Source of the DNA: Pseudomonas alkylphenolica
GTDB lineage: Bacteria; Pseudomonadota; Gammaproteobacteria; Pseudomonadales; Pseudomonadaceae
DNA length: 64,000 nt
Direction of reading: 5' to 3'
Assembly: GCF_016009175.1 (NCBI RefSeq)
Contig: NZ_JADUCM010000005.1
Span: 144,264 to 208,263 of the forward strand
The position numbers and the translations under genes are program-made. How positions within the stretch are numbered: position 1 is the stretch's first letter; the number at the start of each line of letters is the position of its first letter. Below the pieces are notes generated by a model, which saw nothing but the letters and a program-made list of their open reading frames with translations, was not told where the DNA came from and did not search any database. This document shows, piece after piece, positions 20,906 to 29,896 of the stretch.

Positions 20906-21448
20906 ATGACAACGCACACCTTACGTACCAATCGCATAAACGTTGCCGCAGCGAGCGCACCCGCGATACCCGTTGTGATCAGCTACCGCCACCAGGACCG
21001 CCTGGATGCCTTCATCATCAACGAGCGCCTCAAGCTCGAAGGCATCACCACCCGCCTGGACCTGTTCGATGGCAATGCCGAGCAAAGCACCGACACAATC
21101 AGTGAACTGTTGTGCCACAGCATCAGCAATTGCACGCACCTGATCGCCGTCCTCTCCCAGGAAAATGCAGACAACTGGTGGATACCGTTTCAGATCGGCG
21201 CCGCCACCCAGCACAACCGCCGGGTGTCGCTGCTGCAATGCGGGGAAAGCCCGCTTCCTGATTACCTGGAGAAGTGGCCGATCATGCGTGCCCGTGAACA
21301 TATCGACCTGTTCGTGCTCGCCTACCACGATGAACAAACCTTCAGGCGCTCAATCACCCTGACGGGGACTGACGCAGACGCCACCAACCGCATCAATGCA
21401 AACTTCTTCCATGCCGACCTGAAGGCAAAAATCCGCCGCGGTTTCTGA
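20906..21448 (+). CDS. Solitary TIR-domain protein with Gln at the catalytic position
   Basis: A 180-residue cytoplasmic protein preceded by AAGGAA seven bases before its ATG. After about 20 unstructured residues comes a TIR-like domain: strand A with VVISYRHQDR (residues about 23-32), the LDLFD loop, SNCTHLIAVLSQENAD as the strand D region, and then WWIPFQIG at residues 91-98. In bacterial TIR proteins this last motif normally reads W-[VI]-P-[FW]-E-[LI]-G, with the Glu being the NADase catalytic residue; here it is Gln96 (codon CAG at 21191-21193). No second domain, membrane segment or partner gene is visible. It is inserted between rsgA and motB, neighbours that are adjacent in other Pseudomonas, and is flanked by hairpins. 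Function unknown: possibly a non-enzymatic TIR scaffold or binding protein. Confidence 0.8.
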   Translation: MTTHTLRTNRINVAAASAPAIPVVISYRHQDRLDAFIINERLKLEGITTRLDLFDGNAEQSTDTISELLCHSISNCTHLIAVLSQENADNWWIPFQIGAATQHNRRVSLLQCGESPLPDYLEKWPIMRAREHIDLFVLAYHDEQTFRRSITLTGTDADATNRINANFFHADLKAKIRRGF

Positions 21449-21464
21449 GGCTCACGCATAAAGC

Positions 21465-21506
21465 ACAACGCCCGCCGGGATCACTCCGGGCGGGCGTTGT
21501 TATTAC
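21465..21506. terminator. Bidirectional terminator between TIR gene and motB
   Basis: A 15-base near-perfect stem ACAACGCCCGCCGGG/CCGGGCGGGCGTTGT with a six-base loop, lying between the converging TIR gene and motB. The stem carries A-rich and T-rich ends, so it can serve either strand. Confidence 0.85.
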
Positions 21507-21514
21507 TGCCGCGT

Positions 21515-22528
21515 TTACTGCTTGGGCTCATCCATCTTCAATACACCGTCTTCGAAGATGTTCAGCTTCTGGCGCAGCTCACGCGGCTGCATCGGCTCTG
21601 GTTCAGTCGGCGGCGCTGCCGGCGCAGGAGCTGGCGCAGCGCTACCGGCCGGCGCACCCTCGGGCGCGGTTGGCTGGGGTTGCTCGCCTTCGATGCTGCG
21701 CTGGGCCTTTTTGGTCAGCACAATGATATCGATACGCCGGTTGACCGGGTTCAACGGGTTGGCCCGGTCAAACAGCGACGACGAGGCATATCCCACTACA
21801 CGTGCCACCTGGGAATCCGGGTAGCCACCGGCAACCAGTGCGCGCCGCGCTGCGTTGGCGCGGTTCGCCGACAGCTCCCAGTTACCGAAGTCACCGGTAC
21901 CGGCGTAAGGCTTGGCATCGGTATGACCGCTGATACTGATCTTGTTCGGTACCGCCTTGATGGTATCGGCCATGGCCAGCAGGATGTCTTCGAAGTAAGG
22001 CTGCAGACGCGCGCTGCCCAGGTCGAACATTGGCCGGTTCTCGGCATCCATGATCTGGATACGCAGGCCATCCTGGGTAATCTCGAAGAGGATCTGGTCC
22101 TTGAACTTCTGCAATTGCGGGTTTTCTTCGACCTTGTTCTGCAGCTCTTGCAGGAGCAGTTCGAGGCGCTCGCGCTCGACTTGTTCGGCCATGCTTTCAA
22201 CCTTGTCCTGATCCAGCTGGATGCTGGTATCCGGCGTCGGCTCGGACTTTACTTCCGGGTTGATGGTCTTTTCCGGCGCCAACTGCGGCGAACCGCCCAG
22301 GTCAATGATGTAGGGCGTACCGCTCTCGGAAAAGCCGATCGGGTCTTTGAAGTAACCGGCAATGGCAATCTTCTGCTCAGGCGTTGCCGTCGACAGCAGC
22401 CACAGCACCAGAAAGAACGCCATCATCGCCGTGGCAAAGTCGGCGAAGGCGATCTTCCAGGCACCACCGTGGTGGCCGTCGCCAAAGCGCTTGACGCGTT
22501 TGACGATAATGGGCTGATTGTTTTCCAT
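21515..22528 (-). CDS. motB: Flagellar stator protein MotB
   Basis: A 337-residue stator subunit that couples proton flow to flagellar rotation and anchors the stator to peptidoglycan. One transmembrane segment near residues 25-48 holds the proton-binding Asp (KIAFADFATAMMAFFLVLWLL). The periplasmic OmpA-like domain has KISISGHTDAKPY, NWELSANRANAARR and NRRIDIIVL, which bind peptidoglycan. The C-terminus is a long Pro/Ala/Glu-rich tail ending LNIFEDGVLKMDEPKQ. Three bases downstream of motA. Confidence 0.97.
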   Translation of the reverse strand: MENNQPIIVKRVKRFGDGHHGGAWKIAFADFATAMMAFFLVLWLLSTATPEQKIAIAGYFKDPIGFSESGTPYIIDLGGSPQLAPEKTINPEVKSEPTPDTSIQLDQDKVESMAEQVERERLELLLQELQNKVEENPQLQKFKDQILFEITQDGLRIQIMDAENRPMFDLGSARLQPYFEDILLAMADTIKAVPNKISISGHTDAKPYAGTGDFGNWELSANRANAARRALVAGGYPDSQVARVVGYASSSLFDRANPLNPVNRRIDIIVLTKKAQRSIEGEQPQPTAPEGAPAGSAAPAPAPAAPPTEPEPMQPRELRQKLNIFEDGVLKMDEPKQ

Positions 22529-22531
22529 GAC

Positions 22532-23383
22532 TTAGCGTCCGCGAACTGCTTGTTCCAGCTCGGCAAAGCTTGGACGGTGGGCCGGGAACAGCACCTTGCG
22601 ACCAAATTCCACAGCCAGCGACGGCGGCATGCCGGAGGCCGAAGCCACCAGCGAAGCCTTGATGGCTTCGTAGACGTTGAGTTCTTCCCTGGCGTCCTGA
22701 CGCAGGGCTGTGGCCAGCGGGCCGAAGAAGCCGTAGGCCGCGAGAATACCGAAGAAGGTACCGACCAGCGCCGCACCCACATGCAAGCCGATGGACTTCT
22801 GGTCGCCATCGCCCAGCGACGCCATGGTCACCACGATACCCAGTACCGCCGCGACGATACCGAAGCCTGGCATGCCGTCGGCAATGCCGGTGACCGCATG
22901 GGAAGGGTGCTCGAGCTCTTCTTTCATGCTCAGCAATTCCATGTCGAACAGCCCTTCGAGCTCATGCGGCGCCATGTTGCCGGTGGACATGATGCGCAGG
23001 TAGTCACAGATAAATGCGGTCATGCGCTCATCGCCCAGCACGGCGGGGTATTTGGCAAAGATCGGGCTGGCAGCGGCGTCTTCGATATCGGCTTCGATCG
23101 CCATCATGCCTTCGCGCCGGCTCTTGTTGAGGATCTCGTAGACCAGCCCCAGCACCTCGATATAGAAGGTGTGGGTAAAGCGCGTGCCAAACATTTTCAG
23201 CGACTTCTTGATTACATGCATGGTCATGTAACCAGGGTTCGCCTGCAGGAACGCACCGAAGGCCGCACCACCGATAATCAGCACCTCAAAGGGCTGGATC
23301 AGTGCTGCAATTTTACCGTGGGACAAAACATATCCGCCGAGCACACTCGCGAATACGACGATGATGCCGATAATTTTAGCCAT
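22532..23383 (-). CDS. motA: Flagellar stator protein MotA
   Basis: A 283-residue inner-membrane stator subunit with four hydrophobic segments and a large cytoplasmic loop that contacts the rotor. Recognised features: MAKIIGIIVVFASVLGGYVLS at the N-terminus, the charged loop with NKSRREGMMAIE, ADGMPGFGIVAAVLGIV in the third membrane segment and GAALVGTFFGILAAYGFFGPLA in the fourth. Forms an operon with motB and is divergent from the HDOD gene over 129 bases. Confidence 0.97.
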   Translation of the reverse strand: MAKIIGIIVVFASVLGGYVLSHGKIAALIQPFEVLIIGGAAFGAFLQANPGYMTMHVIKKSLKMFGTRFTHTFYIEVLGLVYEILNKSRREGMMAIEADIEDAAASPIFAKYPAVLGDERMTAFICDYLRIMSTGNMAPHELEGLFDMELLSMKEELEHPSHAVTGIADGMPGFGIVAAVLGIVVTMASLGDGDQKSIGLHVGAALVGTFFGILAAYGFFGPLATALRQDAREELNVYEAIKASLVASASGMPPSLAVEFGRKVLFPAHRPSFAELEQAVRGR

Positions 23384-23512
23384 AGATAGAAAGCACTTAC
23401 TGTCGTGGTCAGGGTCGTGAGCGGAAGTTAATAAAACTCTTCTTCTACTTATCGGCAGAACTGCGCCAGACTATAGTCAGTCAAGGCGAAAAGCCAGTTC
23501 GGCCCCTCCAGC

Positions 23513-25048
23513 ATGCCTATTGAAACCATCGTGCCAGACAAAACTCCGAAAACACTCGATGCCTGGGTCAAGCTGCTCGATAGCGCTCGCCTGCCCGTTC
23601 CGCTGGCCAGTTACGAACGCGTGAAGGCCGCCATTGGTGATAGCCGCCGTTCGTTGCGCGACATTGCCGAACTGATGCAAGGCAGCCCGGCACTGGTGCT
23701 CAGCGTGATCCGCGAGGCCAACCATCACACCAACACCACCCTCAGCGAGCCTGCCGAAAGCCTGGAAATTGCCCTGAACCGTCTGGGATTGGCACGAACG
23801 GCAGAATTGCTTGAACGTCTGCCGACACTGCCTGAGGCCGAGATTCCGGCCACCCTGCGCCAGTTGCAACTGGTCAGCCAGCATGCCAGCCAGCAAGCCA
23901 ACGGGCTGTTCGCCAGCCGGCTGGCGCGGCTCTGGCAGGAGATTCACTGGGGTAGCCTGCTGTTTCTGTCACCGCTGTGGCCCCTGGCCCTGACACACCC
24001 CAAACTGCTCGAAGACTGGGAGCTGCGGGTCGTGCACAAGGGTGAGTCGGCACAGCAGGTCGAACGCGAACTGTTCGGTGTGCGCGTGCTGAGTCTGTGC
24101 AAGGCCATGGCCGAGCACTGGCGCCTGCCGGAGTGGGTCACCCGCGGTTATCACCTGCTGCAGGACGAGCGCCGCCTGCTCGCTCAGGCACTGCACATTG
24201 CCCGCGAGCAAAACAGCCTGCGCCAGCAACAGCGCCTGGATGAACGCCCGGAGTTGCGCCGCTGGTTCAACCAGCCGGCCAATACCGTATTACTGGCCAA
24301 CGGCCTGGCACTGGCAGCGCAGGTCGGCTGGACCACCGCGCATGTGCGACGCTGGCAGTTGCTCACCAGCCTGTACCTGCAAGCCCCCCTGGACGATGTG
24401 CAGCAGTTGGTGCACCAACAAGCGGCCACCAGCGCCCGACACCATGCAGCGCGCGACCTGTTCCACCCGGCCCAGGCTCTGCTCTGGCCCTGGCATCAGC
24501 AGCGCTTGCACCCCGGGCTGCTCCCCCCGCCGCCGCCCTCGGCCCAGGCCTTGAATACCTGGCGTGCGCGCTGCGCCGAGCTGTTGGTCGAGCCCAGCCC
24601 GTTCAGTAATGCTATTCACCTGACCAGTCAGGCCAAAGACGCACTGGTTGCCTGCGGGATGCAGCGGGTGATGCTGTTGATGACCGACAAGACTCAAAGC
24701 CAGCTGCGGGTGCATCAGCTGGCCGGGGTGCCGGCAGAGGCCGCCGGGCTTGTGCTGCCTATTGAGCAAAACAGCCTGCTTCAGCGCTTGTTGAGCAAGT
24801 CTGCACAACTGCGACTGACCCCGGAAAACCATGCACAGTTCTCCGCGCTGTTGCCTGCCGGCTTACGCACGCTGTTTCGCAGTGAACATGTGTTGTTACG
24901 CTCGCTCTCGAGCAATGGTCGCGTGGTCATGCTGTTGATTGCTGACCAGGGCGGTAAACCACTGGCCGACGTCAGCGTGCAGGCCTTTGGCAAAACCGCG
25001 CAATGCATCGAACGCGCACTGACCGCCTTCAGCAACCGCAGCGCCTGA
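23513..25048 (+). CDS. HDOD domain protein
   Basis: A 511-residue cytoplasmic protein. The N-terminal half (about residues 15-260) has the HDOD pattern: LPVPLASYERVKAAI, LRDIAELMQGSPALVLSVIREANH and a later helical block. HDOD domains are non-hydrolytic HD-like modules found in signalling proteins. The C-terminal part (about 360-505) looks like a degenerate GAF-type sensor (MQRVMLLMTDKTQSQLRVHQ). It is divergent from motAB and followed by the rhodanese gene after 46 bases, an arrangement kept in other Pseudomonas. A role in motility or cyclic-di-GMP signalling is inferred only from position. Confidence 0.75.
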   Translation: MPIETIVPDKTPKTLDAWVKLLDSARLPVPLASYERVKAAIGDSRRSLRDIAELMQGSPALVLSVIREANHHTNTTLSEPAESLEIALNRLGLARTAELLERLPTLPEAEIPATLRQLQLVSQHASQQANGLFASRLARLWQEIHWGSLLFLSPLWPLALTHPKLLEDWELRVVHKGESAQQVERELFGVRVLSLCKAMAEHWRLPEWVTRGYHLLQDERRLLAQALHIAREQNSLRQQQRLDERPELRRWFNQPANTVLLANGLALAAQVGWTTAHVRRWQLLTSLYLQAPLDDVQQLVHQQAATSARHHAARDLFHPAQALLWPWHQQRLHPGLLPPPPPSAQALNTWRARCAELLVEPSPFSNAIHLTSQAKDALVACGMQRVMLLMTDKTQSQLRVHQLAGVPAEAAGLVLPIEQNSLLQRLLSKSAQLRLTPENHAQFSALLPAGLRTLFRSEHVLLRSLSSNGRVVMLLIADQGGKPLADVSVQAFGKTAQCIERALTAFSNRSA

Positions 25049-25094
25049 ACCTTGCGCTACAATCGCCGCCTCTGCCCCGATCTGGAGACTCTGG

Positions 25095-25904
25095 ATGACT
25101 GACTTTTCTGGCTTGCCCCTGGTAATCGAGCCGGCTGACCTGCAAGCACGGCTGGATGTGCCAGAGTTGATCCTGGTAGACCTGACCAGCGCCAACCGCT
25201 ATGCCAGCGGGCATGTGCCAGGTGCACGCTTTGTCGATCCGAAGCGCACCCAATTGGGCCAGCCACCGGCCCCCGGGCTGCTGCCGGCCAAAGCCGAACT
25301 GGAAAAACTGTTTGCCGAGCTCGGGCACAATCCCGATGCGGTCTACGTGGTCTATGACGACGAAGGCGGCGGCTGGGCTGGCCGCTTCATCTGGCTGCTG
25401 GATGTGATCGGCCACAGCCGTTATCACTACCTCAACGGCGGCGCCCATGCCTGGCCGGCGAGCAACCTCAGCACCGACGTCCCGCCCGCGGCTACCGGTA
25501 CGGTCAATCTGGTCCTGCACGAAGGGCCAACGGCCACGCGCGAATACCTGCAAAGCCGCCTCGGCGCCGACGACCTGGCTATCTGGGACGCCCGCAGCCC
25601 GGCCGAGTACCGTGGCGAAAAAGTGCTGGCCGCCAAGGGCGGGCACATTCCTGGTGCGGTCAACTTCGAATGGACCGCCGGCATGGACCTGAACAATCAG
25701 CAGCGCATCCGCAAAGACATGCCCGAGATCCTCGAACAACTGGGCATCAGCAAAGACAAGGAAGTGGTCACTCACTGCCAGACCCACCACCGTTCAGGCT
25801 TTACCTACCTGGTAGCCAAGGCCCTGGGTTACCCGCGGGTGAAGGCCTACGCCGGCTCCTGGGGCGAATGGGGCAACCACCCGGACACGCCTGTAGAAAT
25901 TTGA
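25095..25904 (+). CDS. rhdA: Thiosulfate sulfurtransferase (rhodanese)
   Basis: A 269-residue tandem rhodanese that transfers sulfane sulfur from thiosulfate to acceptors. The first rhodanese domain (residues about 1-125) is inactive and structural ([19 protein letters not shown]). The second carries the active loop CQTHHRS with the catalytic Cys at residue 228, the same loop as in Azotobacter vinelandii RhdA. The [12 protein letters not shown] segment near the end is typical. It is followed 17 bases later by psd and is probably co-transcribed with it. Confidence 0.93.
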   Translation: MTDFSGLPLVIEPADLQARLDVPELILVDLTSANRYASGHVPGARFVDPKRTQLGQPPAPGLLPAKAELEKLFAELGHNPDAVYVVYDDEGGGWAGRFIWLLDVIGHSRYHYLNGGAHAWPASNLSTDVPPAATGTVNLVLHEGPTATREYLQSRLGADDLAIWDARSPAEYRGEKVLAAKGGHIPGAVNFEWTAGMDLNNQQRIRKDMPEILEQLGISKDKEVVTHCQTHHRSGFTYLVAKALGYPRVKAYAGSWGEWGNHPDTPVEI

Positions 25905-25921
25905 AGAATCAAGGAAACTCA

Positions 25922-26785
25922 ATGAAATCCCGCTTGTTCATCATCAGTCAGTACCTGCTGCCTCACCACCTGCTGTCGCGCCTGGCCGGCTGTGTCGCCG
26001 AATGCCGCGTACGCTGGTTCAAGAATGCCTTCACCAGCTGGTTCGCCAAGCGCTACCAGGTCGATATGTCCCAGGCCCTGGTCGAAGACCTCAGCGCTTA
26101 CGAGCACTTCAACGCTTTCTTCACCCGTGCCTTGAAGCCCGGCGCCCGCCCGCTCGACGAAACCCCGGGGGCGATCCTCTGCCCGGCCGATGGTGCGGTC
26201 AGCCAGCTGGGCCCGATTGAACACGGGCGTATCTTCCAGGCCAAGGGCCACAGCTTCAGCGCCCTGGAACTGCTGGGAGGTGATCCGGCCAACGCGGCGC
26301 CGTTCATGGGTGGTGAGTTTGCCACTATCTACCTGTCGCCCAAGGACTACCACCGCGTGCACATGCCCCTGGCAGGTACGCTGCGCGAGATGATCTACGT
26401 GCCGGGTCGCCTGTTCTCGGTCAACCAGACCACCGCCGAAAACGTACCGGAGCTTTTTGCCCGTAACGAACGCGTCGTGTGCATTTTCGACACCGAACGC
26501 GGGCCAATGGCCGTTGTGCTGGTCGGCGCGATGATCGTCGCCTCGATCGAAACGGTCTGGGCCGGGCTGGTAACGCCACCCAAACGTGAACTCAAGACTT
26601 TCCGTTACGATGAAGCCAGCCGCGCGCCTATCCACCTGGAAAAAGGTGCAGAACTGGGCCGCTTCAAGCTGGGTTCGACCGCCGTCGTGCTGTTCGGGCC
26701 CGACCAGGTCAAATGGGCCGAAGAACTCGGCGCCGGCTCGAGCGTCAGCATGGGTCAACGCCTGGCGCAGCCTGCCAACGCCTGA
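25922..26785 (+). CDS. psd: Phosphatidylserine decarboxylase proenzyme
   Basis: A 287-residue inner-membrane enzyme making phosphatidylethanolamine. The start at 25922 ([20 protein letters not shown]) has AAGGAAA upstream. Family features are [15 protein letters not shown], the active His in [14 protein letters not shown], and the self-cleavage motif LGST with Ser252, which becomes the pyruvoyl cofactor. Length is normal. It ends at a strong bidirectional terminator shared with serB. Confidence 0.97.
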   Translation: MKSRLFIISQYLLPHHLLSRLAGCVAECRVRWFKNAFTSWFAKRYQVDMSQALVEDLSAYEHFNAFFTRALKPGARPLDETPGAILCPADGAVSQLGPIEHGRIFQAKGHSFSALELLGGDPANAAPFMGGEFATIYLSPKDYHRVHMPLAGTLREMIYVPGRLFSVNQTTAENVPELFARNERVVCIFDTERGPMAVVLVGAMIVASIETVWAGLVTPPKRELKTFRYDEASRAPIHLEKGAELGRFKLGSTAVVLFGPDQVKWAEELGAGSSVSMGQRLAQPANA

Positions 26786-26798
26786 ATTGCAACGCCAT

Positions 26799-26838
26799 AA
26801 ACAAAAACGCCGCCTGTCAGGGCGGCGTTTTTGTTTGG
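26799..26838. terminator. Bidirectional terminator between psd and serB
   Basis: A 14-base perfect stem ACAAAAACGCCGCC/GGCGGCGTTTTTGT with a six-base loop between convergent genes, with T-runs for both strands. Confidence 0.92.
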
Positions 26839-26845
26839 GTGCCAA

Positions 26846-28060
26846 TCAGCTACGGCCGTCGCGATCACGGAAGCCCAGCAAGTACAGCACACCATCCAGA
26901 CCCAGGGTCGAAATGGCCTGTTTGGCCGACTGCTTGACCAGCGGCTTGGCACGGAAGGCGACACCCAGGCCGGCGATGGCCAGCATCGGCAGGTCATTGG
27001 CACCATCGCCCACGGCAATGGTCTGCTCCATCTGCAAACCTTCCTTGCGCGCCAGCTCACCGAGCAGGTCGGCCTTGCGCTGGGCATCGACGATCGGCTC
27101 GACGGCAACACCGGTGACTTTGCCGTCGACCACTTCCAGCTCGTTGGCAAAGACATAGTCGATGCCCAGCTTGGCTTGCAGTTGCTTGGCGAAGTAGGTG
27201 AAGCCGCCAGACAAGATTGCGGTCTTGTAGCCAAGGCGCTTGAGCTCGGCGAACAGGGTCTCGGCACCTTCGGTCAGGCGCAGCGAGGCACCGATTTCAT
27301 CCAGCACATTGACGTCCAGGCCCTTGAGCAAGGCCAGGCGCTCCTTGAAGCTGGCGCGAAAATCCAGTTCGCCACGCATGGCCCGCTCGGTAATTTCCGA
27401 AACCTGCTCACCGACGCCGGCAGCCTTGGCCAGTTCGTCGATCACCTCGGCCTCGATGAGGGTCGAGTCCATATCGAAGACCGCCAGGCGACGATTGCGG
27501 CGGAACAGCGAATCCTGCTGGAAGGCGATATCGACGTTCAGTTCCTGCGCCACACTGAGGAACTCGGCACGCAAGGCCTGGGGATCGGCAGGCTCACCAC
27601 GCACGGAGAATTCGATGCAGCCTTTGCCCTGCTCGGCCGGTGTATCCAGCGCCACACGCCCGGACAGGCGATCGATATGGTCGATGTTCAGGCCATACTG
27701 CGCGGTGATCGAGCTGACCCGCTGCAGTTGCTCGGCAGTGACCTTGCGCGTCAGCAGGGTGACGATGTGGCGGGCCTTGCCCTGACCTTCGACCCAGTTC
27801 TGGTAGTCGGCTTCGGAAACCGGGGTGAATCGCACCTGCTGATCGAGTTCATAGCCCGCAAACAGAATATTCTTGAGCACCGATGAAGCTTTCTCGGTAT
27901 CCGGGATTTCCACCAGGATGCCAAAGGACAGGGTGTCGTGAATCACGGCCTGACCGATGTCGAGGATGTTCACACCACCCTGGGCCAGAACGCCGGTGAT
28001 GGCCGCAGTAAGACCCGGACGGTCTTCACCAGTGATGTTAATCAGAACGATTTCGCGCAA
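26846..28060 (-). CDS. serB: Phosphoserine phosphatase
   Basis: A 404-residue HAD phosphatase for the last step of serine synthesis. Two N-terminal ACT-like regulatory segments (residues about 1-175) begin with REIVLINITGEDRPGLTAAI. The HAD motif I is FDMDST with D196 and D198, motif II is ILSGGF, and motif III/IV includes VGDGANDLPML. This long ACT-containing form is typical of Pseudomonas. It is divergent from the 28196 gene by 135 bases. Confidence 0.96.
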   Translation of the reverse strand: MREIVLINITGEDRPGLTAAITGVLAQGGVNILDIGQAVIHDTLSFGILVEIPDTEKASSVLKNILFAGYELDQQVRFTPVSEADYQNWVEGQGKARHIVTLLTRKVTAEQLQRVSSITAQYGLNIDHIDRLSGRVALDTPAEQGKGCIEFSVRGEPADPQALRAEFLSVAQELNVDIAFQQDSLFRRNRRLAVFDMDSTLIEAEVIDELAKAAGVGEQVSEITERAMRGELDFRASFKERLALLKGLDVNVLDEIGASLRLTEGAETLFAELKRLGYKTAILSGGFTYFAKQLQAKLGIDYVFANELEVVDGKVTGVAVEPIVDAQRKADLLGELARKEGLQMEQTIAVGDGANDLPMLAIAGLGVAFRAKPLVKQSAKQAISTLGLDGVLYLLGFRDRDGRS

Positions 28061-28195
28061 GACGGGCTCCGACTCGTAGAAAAAAAGCCCATTCTACCGA
28101 TTTTCGCTGACCATCGGGCGCAGCCGATACTTTGCCGGTCCTTGAGCGCTCGCTATACTGCGCAGCAACTTCTCCGACATAAAGAGCCGCGCTCT

Positions 28196-29692
28196 GTGAA
28201 CCGGCCCACGCCCGTTAAAACCGATAACTTCTTCCTGCTGATTTTTCGTGCTCTGCGCCATCGTCGTGTGCCGCTTGCGCTGCGGATCGCCTGCCACAAC
28301 GTGCTGCTGGTTGCACTGGCACTGGTGATCTACGCCTGCGTGATGGGCTTGCAGTTCAAGCAGGCCATGCATGAACAGGCCGATGCCCTGGGCCAGAGCC
28401 TGACCACGCAGACGGCGACCTCAGCCACCGAGCTGCTGGTGTCCAACGACATCCTCAGCCTCAACGTACTGCTGGGCAACCTGGTGAAGAACCCGCTGGT
28501 TGCCCATGCGGCCATCTACAGCGTCGATAACCGGATTCTCGCCGAAGCAGGCCAGCGTCCGAAAAACGGCCTGCTGGGTGAGGCCGAAGGCCTGTATCAG
28601 ACCAAAATCACCTTTCAGGACGTGACCGCCGGGCAGCTGCGCATCAGCCTCGACATGAGCCAGTTCCAGCAGCCGCTGACCATCAGCCTGCAGAGCATGG
28701 GCATCCTCGCCGGCATCCTGCTGGCACTGGCCTTGGCCATGAGCCTGCGCCTGGGGCGCTTCATCTCCACCCCGCTGCTGCAACTGCGGGTGTGGCTGCG
28801 CGACATCAACGAGTTCACCCCGGCCACCGAGCGCCAGGATGAGATCGGTGACCTGGCGCGTCAGCTGCACACACGTTTCGCCCCGCCACCGCGGGAGCCG
28901 GAGCCCGAAGCGCTGGAAGACGAAGACGACGAAGACGAGCCTGAATTCGAAGTGCGCAATCTGCGCGACCCGAGTTTTGACGAAGCCCCCGCCGTACCCA
29001 AGGTCAGCAAACCGGTTACTGCAGATGACGAGCACGATGACGCCTTTGCCGACCTGATGGACGACGAAGCCGACAGCGCCCCGCGCCCTGCACCAGCGCC
29101 GGTCAATCGCGAACCGCAAGCCAGTGCGGTACTGGCCGTGCAACTGGGCTCCCAGGAACAACTGCGGCGCCTGCCCCGCACCCGTCTGACGGAACTGCTG
29201 GAACGCTATCGCGACTGTCTCGATCAAGCCGCTTCGTTGTATGAAAGTGAAGTGCATACGCTTAACGACGGCAGTACGCTGATGCTGTTCCATAGCCAGG
29301 ACAGCGGCGAAGACTACCTCACCAACGCCATTTGCTGTGGTGAGCTGCTGCGCGCGCTGGGTCATGCCCTGCAGATTGAAGTGGCAGACAGCGGCATTAC
29401 CTTGCAGCTGCAACTGGGCCTGGTGCTGGGCGAGGGCCTGGACGGCATGAGCCAGATCGACCTGCTGCTGACCGAGAAAGCCCAGGACGCCCTGGCGCTG
29501 TCGCAACACAGCCGCAATCTGCTGCTGGTGGAGCGCAAGATCAGCGACGATGCCCTGATTCGTCAGCGGGCTCGCATTCGCCCGATTGCCAGCCCCGAGG
29601 GTGCGTGCTGCGTAGAACGCCTGATGGAACCCTACCCGTCGATGCTGGAGCGCCAGCTGGCACGCATGCACGAGCGTCGGGTCAAGGGTTGA
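28196..29692 (+). CDS. Membrane protein of the YtjB/SMP_2 type
   Basis: A 498-residue inner-membrane protein starting at a GTG (VNRPTPVKTDNFFLL); longer upstream in-frame readings lack family sequence. It has a transmembrane segment near residues 33-53 (VLLVALALVIYACVMG), an extracytoplasmic sensor-like loop of about 110 residues, a second transmembrane segment near 175-195 (GILAGILLALALAMSLRLG), a HAMP-like stretch ending DEIGDLARQL, then a very acidic linker (EALEDEDDEDEPEFE) and a C-terminal cytoplasmic domain resembling a degenerate cyclase-type fold. Pseudomonas relatives are linked with virulence or haemolysis-type annotations, but no function can be read from the sequence. Confidence 0.7.
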   Translation: MNRPTPVKTDNFFLLIFRALRHRRVPLALRIACHNVLLVALALVIYACVMGLQFKQAMHEQADALGQSLTTQTATSATELLVSNDILSLNVLLGNLVKNPLVAHAAIYSVDNRILAEAGQRPKNGLLGEAEGLYQTKITFQDVTAGQLRISLDMSQFQQPLTISLQSMGILAGILLALALAMSLRLGRFISTPLLQLRVWLRDINEFTPATERQDEIGDLARQLHTRFAPPPREPEPEALEDEDDEDEPEFEVRNLRDPSFDEAPAVPKVSKPVTADDEHDDAFADLMDDEADSAPRPAPAPVNREPQASAVLAVQLGSQEQLRRLPRTRLTELLERYRDCLDQAASLYESEVHTLNDGSTLMLFHSQDSGEDYLTNAICCGELLRALGHALQIEVADSGITLQLQLGLVLGEGLDGMSQIDLLLTEKAQDALALSQHSRNLLLVERKISDDALIRQRARIRPIASPEGACCVERLMEPYPSMLERQLARMHERRVKG

Positions 29693-29708
29693 GCTCTTAC
29701 GATTAACC

Positions 29709-29799
29709 TGCAGGAGCGTGGCTTGCCCGCGAAAAGCGATGACGCGGTGCATCAGGGGCACCGCGGCGCCTGATTCGCCGGCAAGCCTGGCTCCTACGT
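29709..29799. repeat. REP inverted pair (BIME-like)
   Basis: Facing arms CAGGAGCGTGGCTTGCCCGC and GCCGGCAAGCCTGGCTCCTA about 50 bases apart, with an internal GCGGTGC/GCACCGC stem. It lies downstream of the membrane-protein gene. Confidence 0.8.
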
Positions 29800-29848
29800 C
29801 GATGGCCTACAGGTTTACAGTGTCTGACCCTGATGTAGGTGTACGCAG

Positions 29849-29888
29849 CCCACAAAAAAGCCCGCATCGCTGCGGGCTTTTTTGTGGG
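29849..29888. terminator. Bidirectional terminator
   Basis: A stem CCCACAAAAAAGCCCGCA/TGCGGGCTTTTTTGTGGG with a four-base loop, between the 28196 gene and the converging PqiC-like gene. T-runs exist on both strands. Confidence 0.92.
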
Positions 29889-29896
29889 TACTTACA

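Noticed and set aside
20703..21506. TIR gene as part of a defence island
   Set aside because: Flanking genes are rsgA and motAB, with no effector, sensor, Thoeris-like or retron-type partner; only the single TIR gene is visible.
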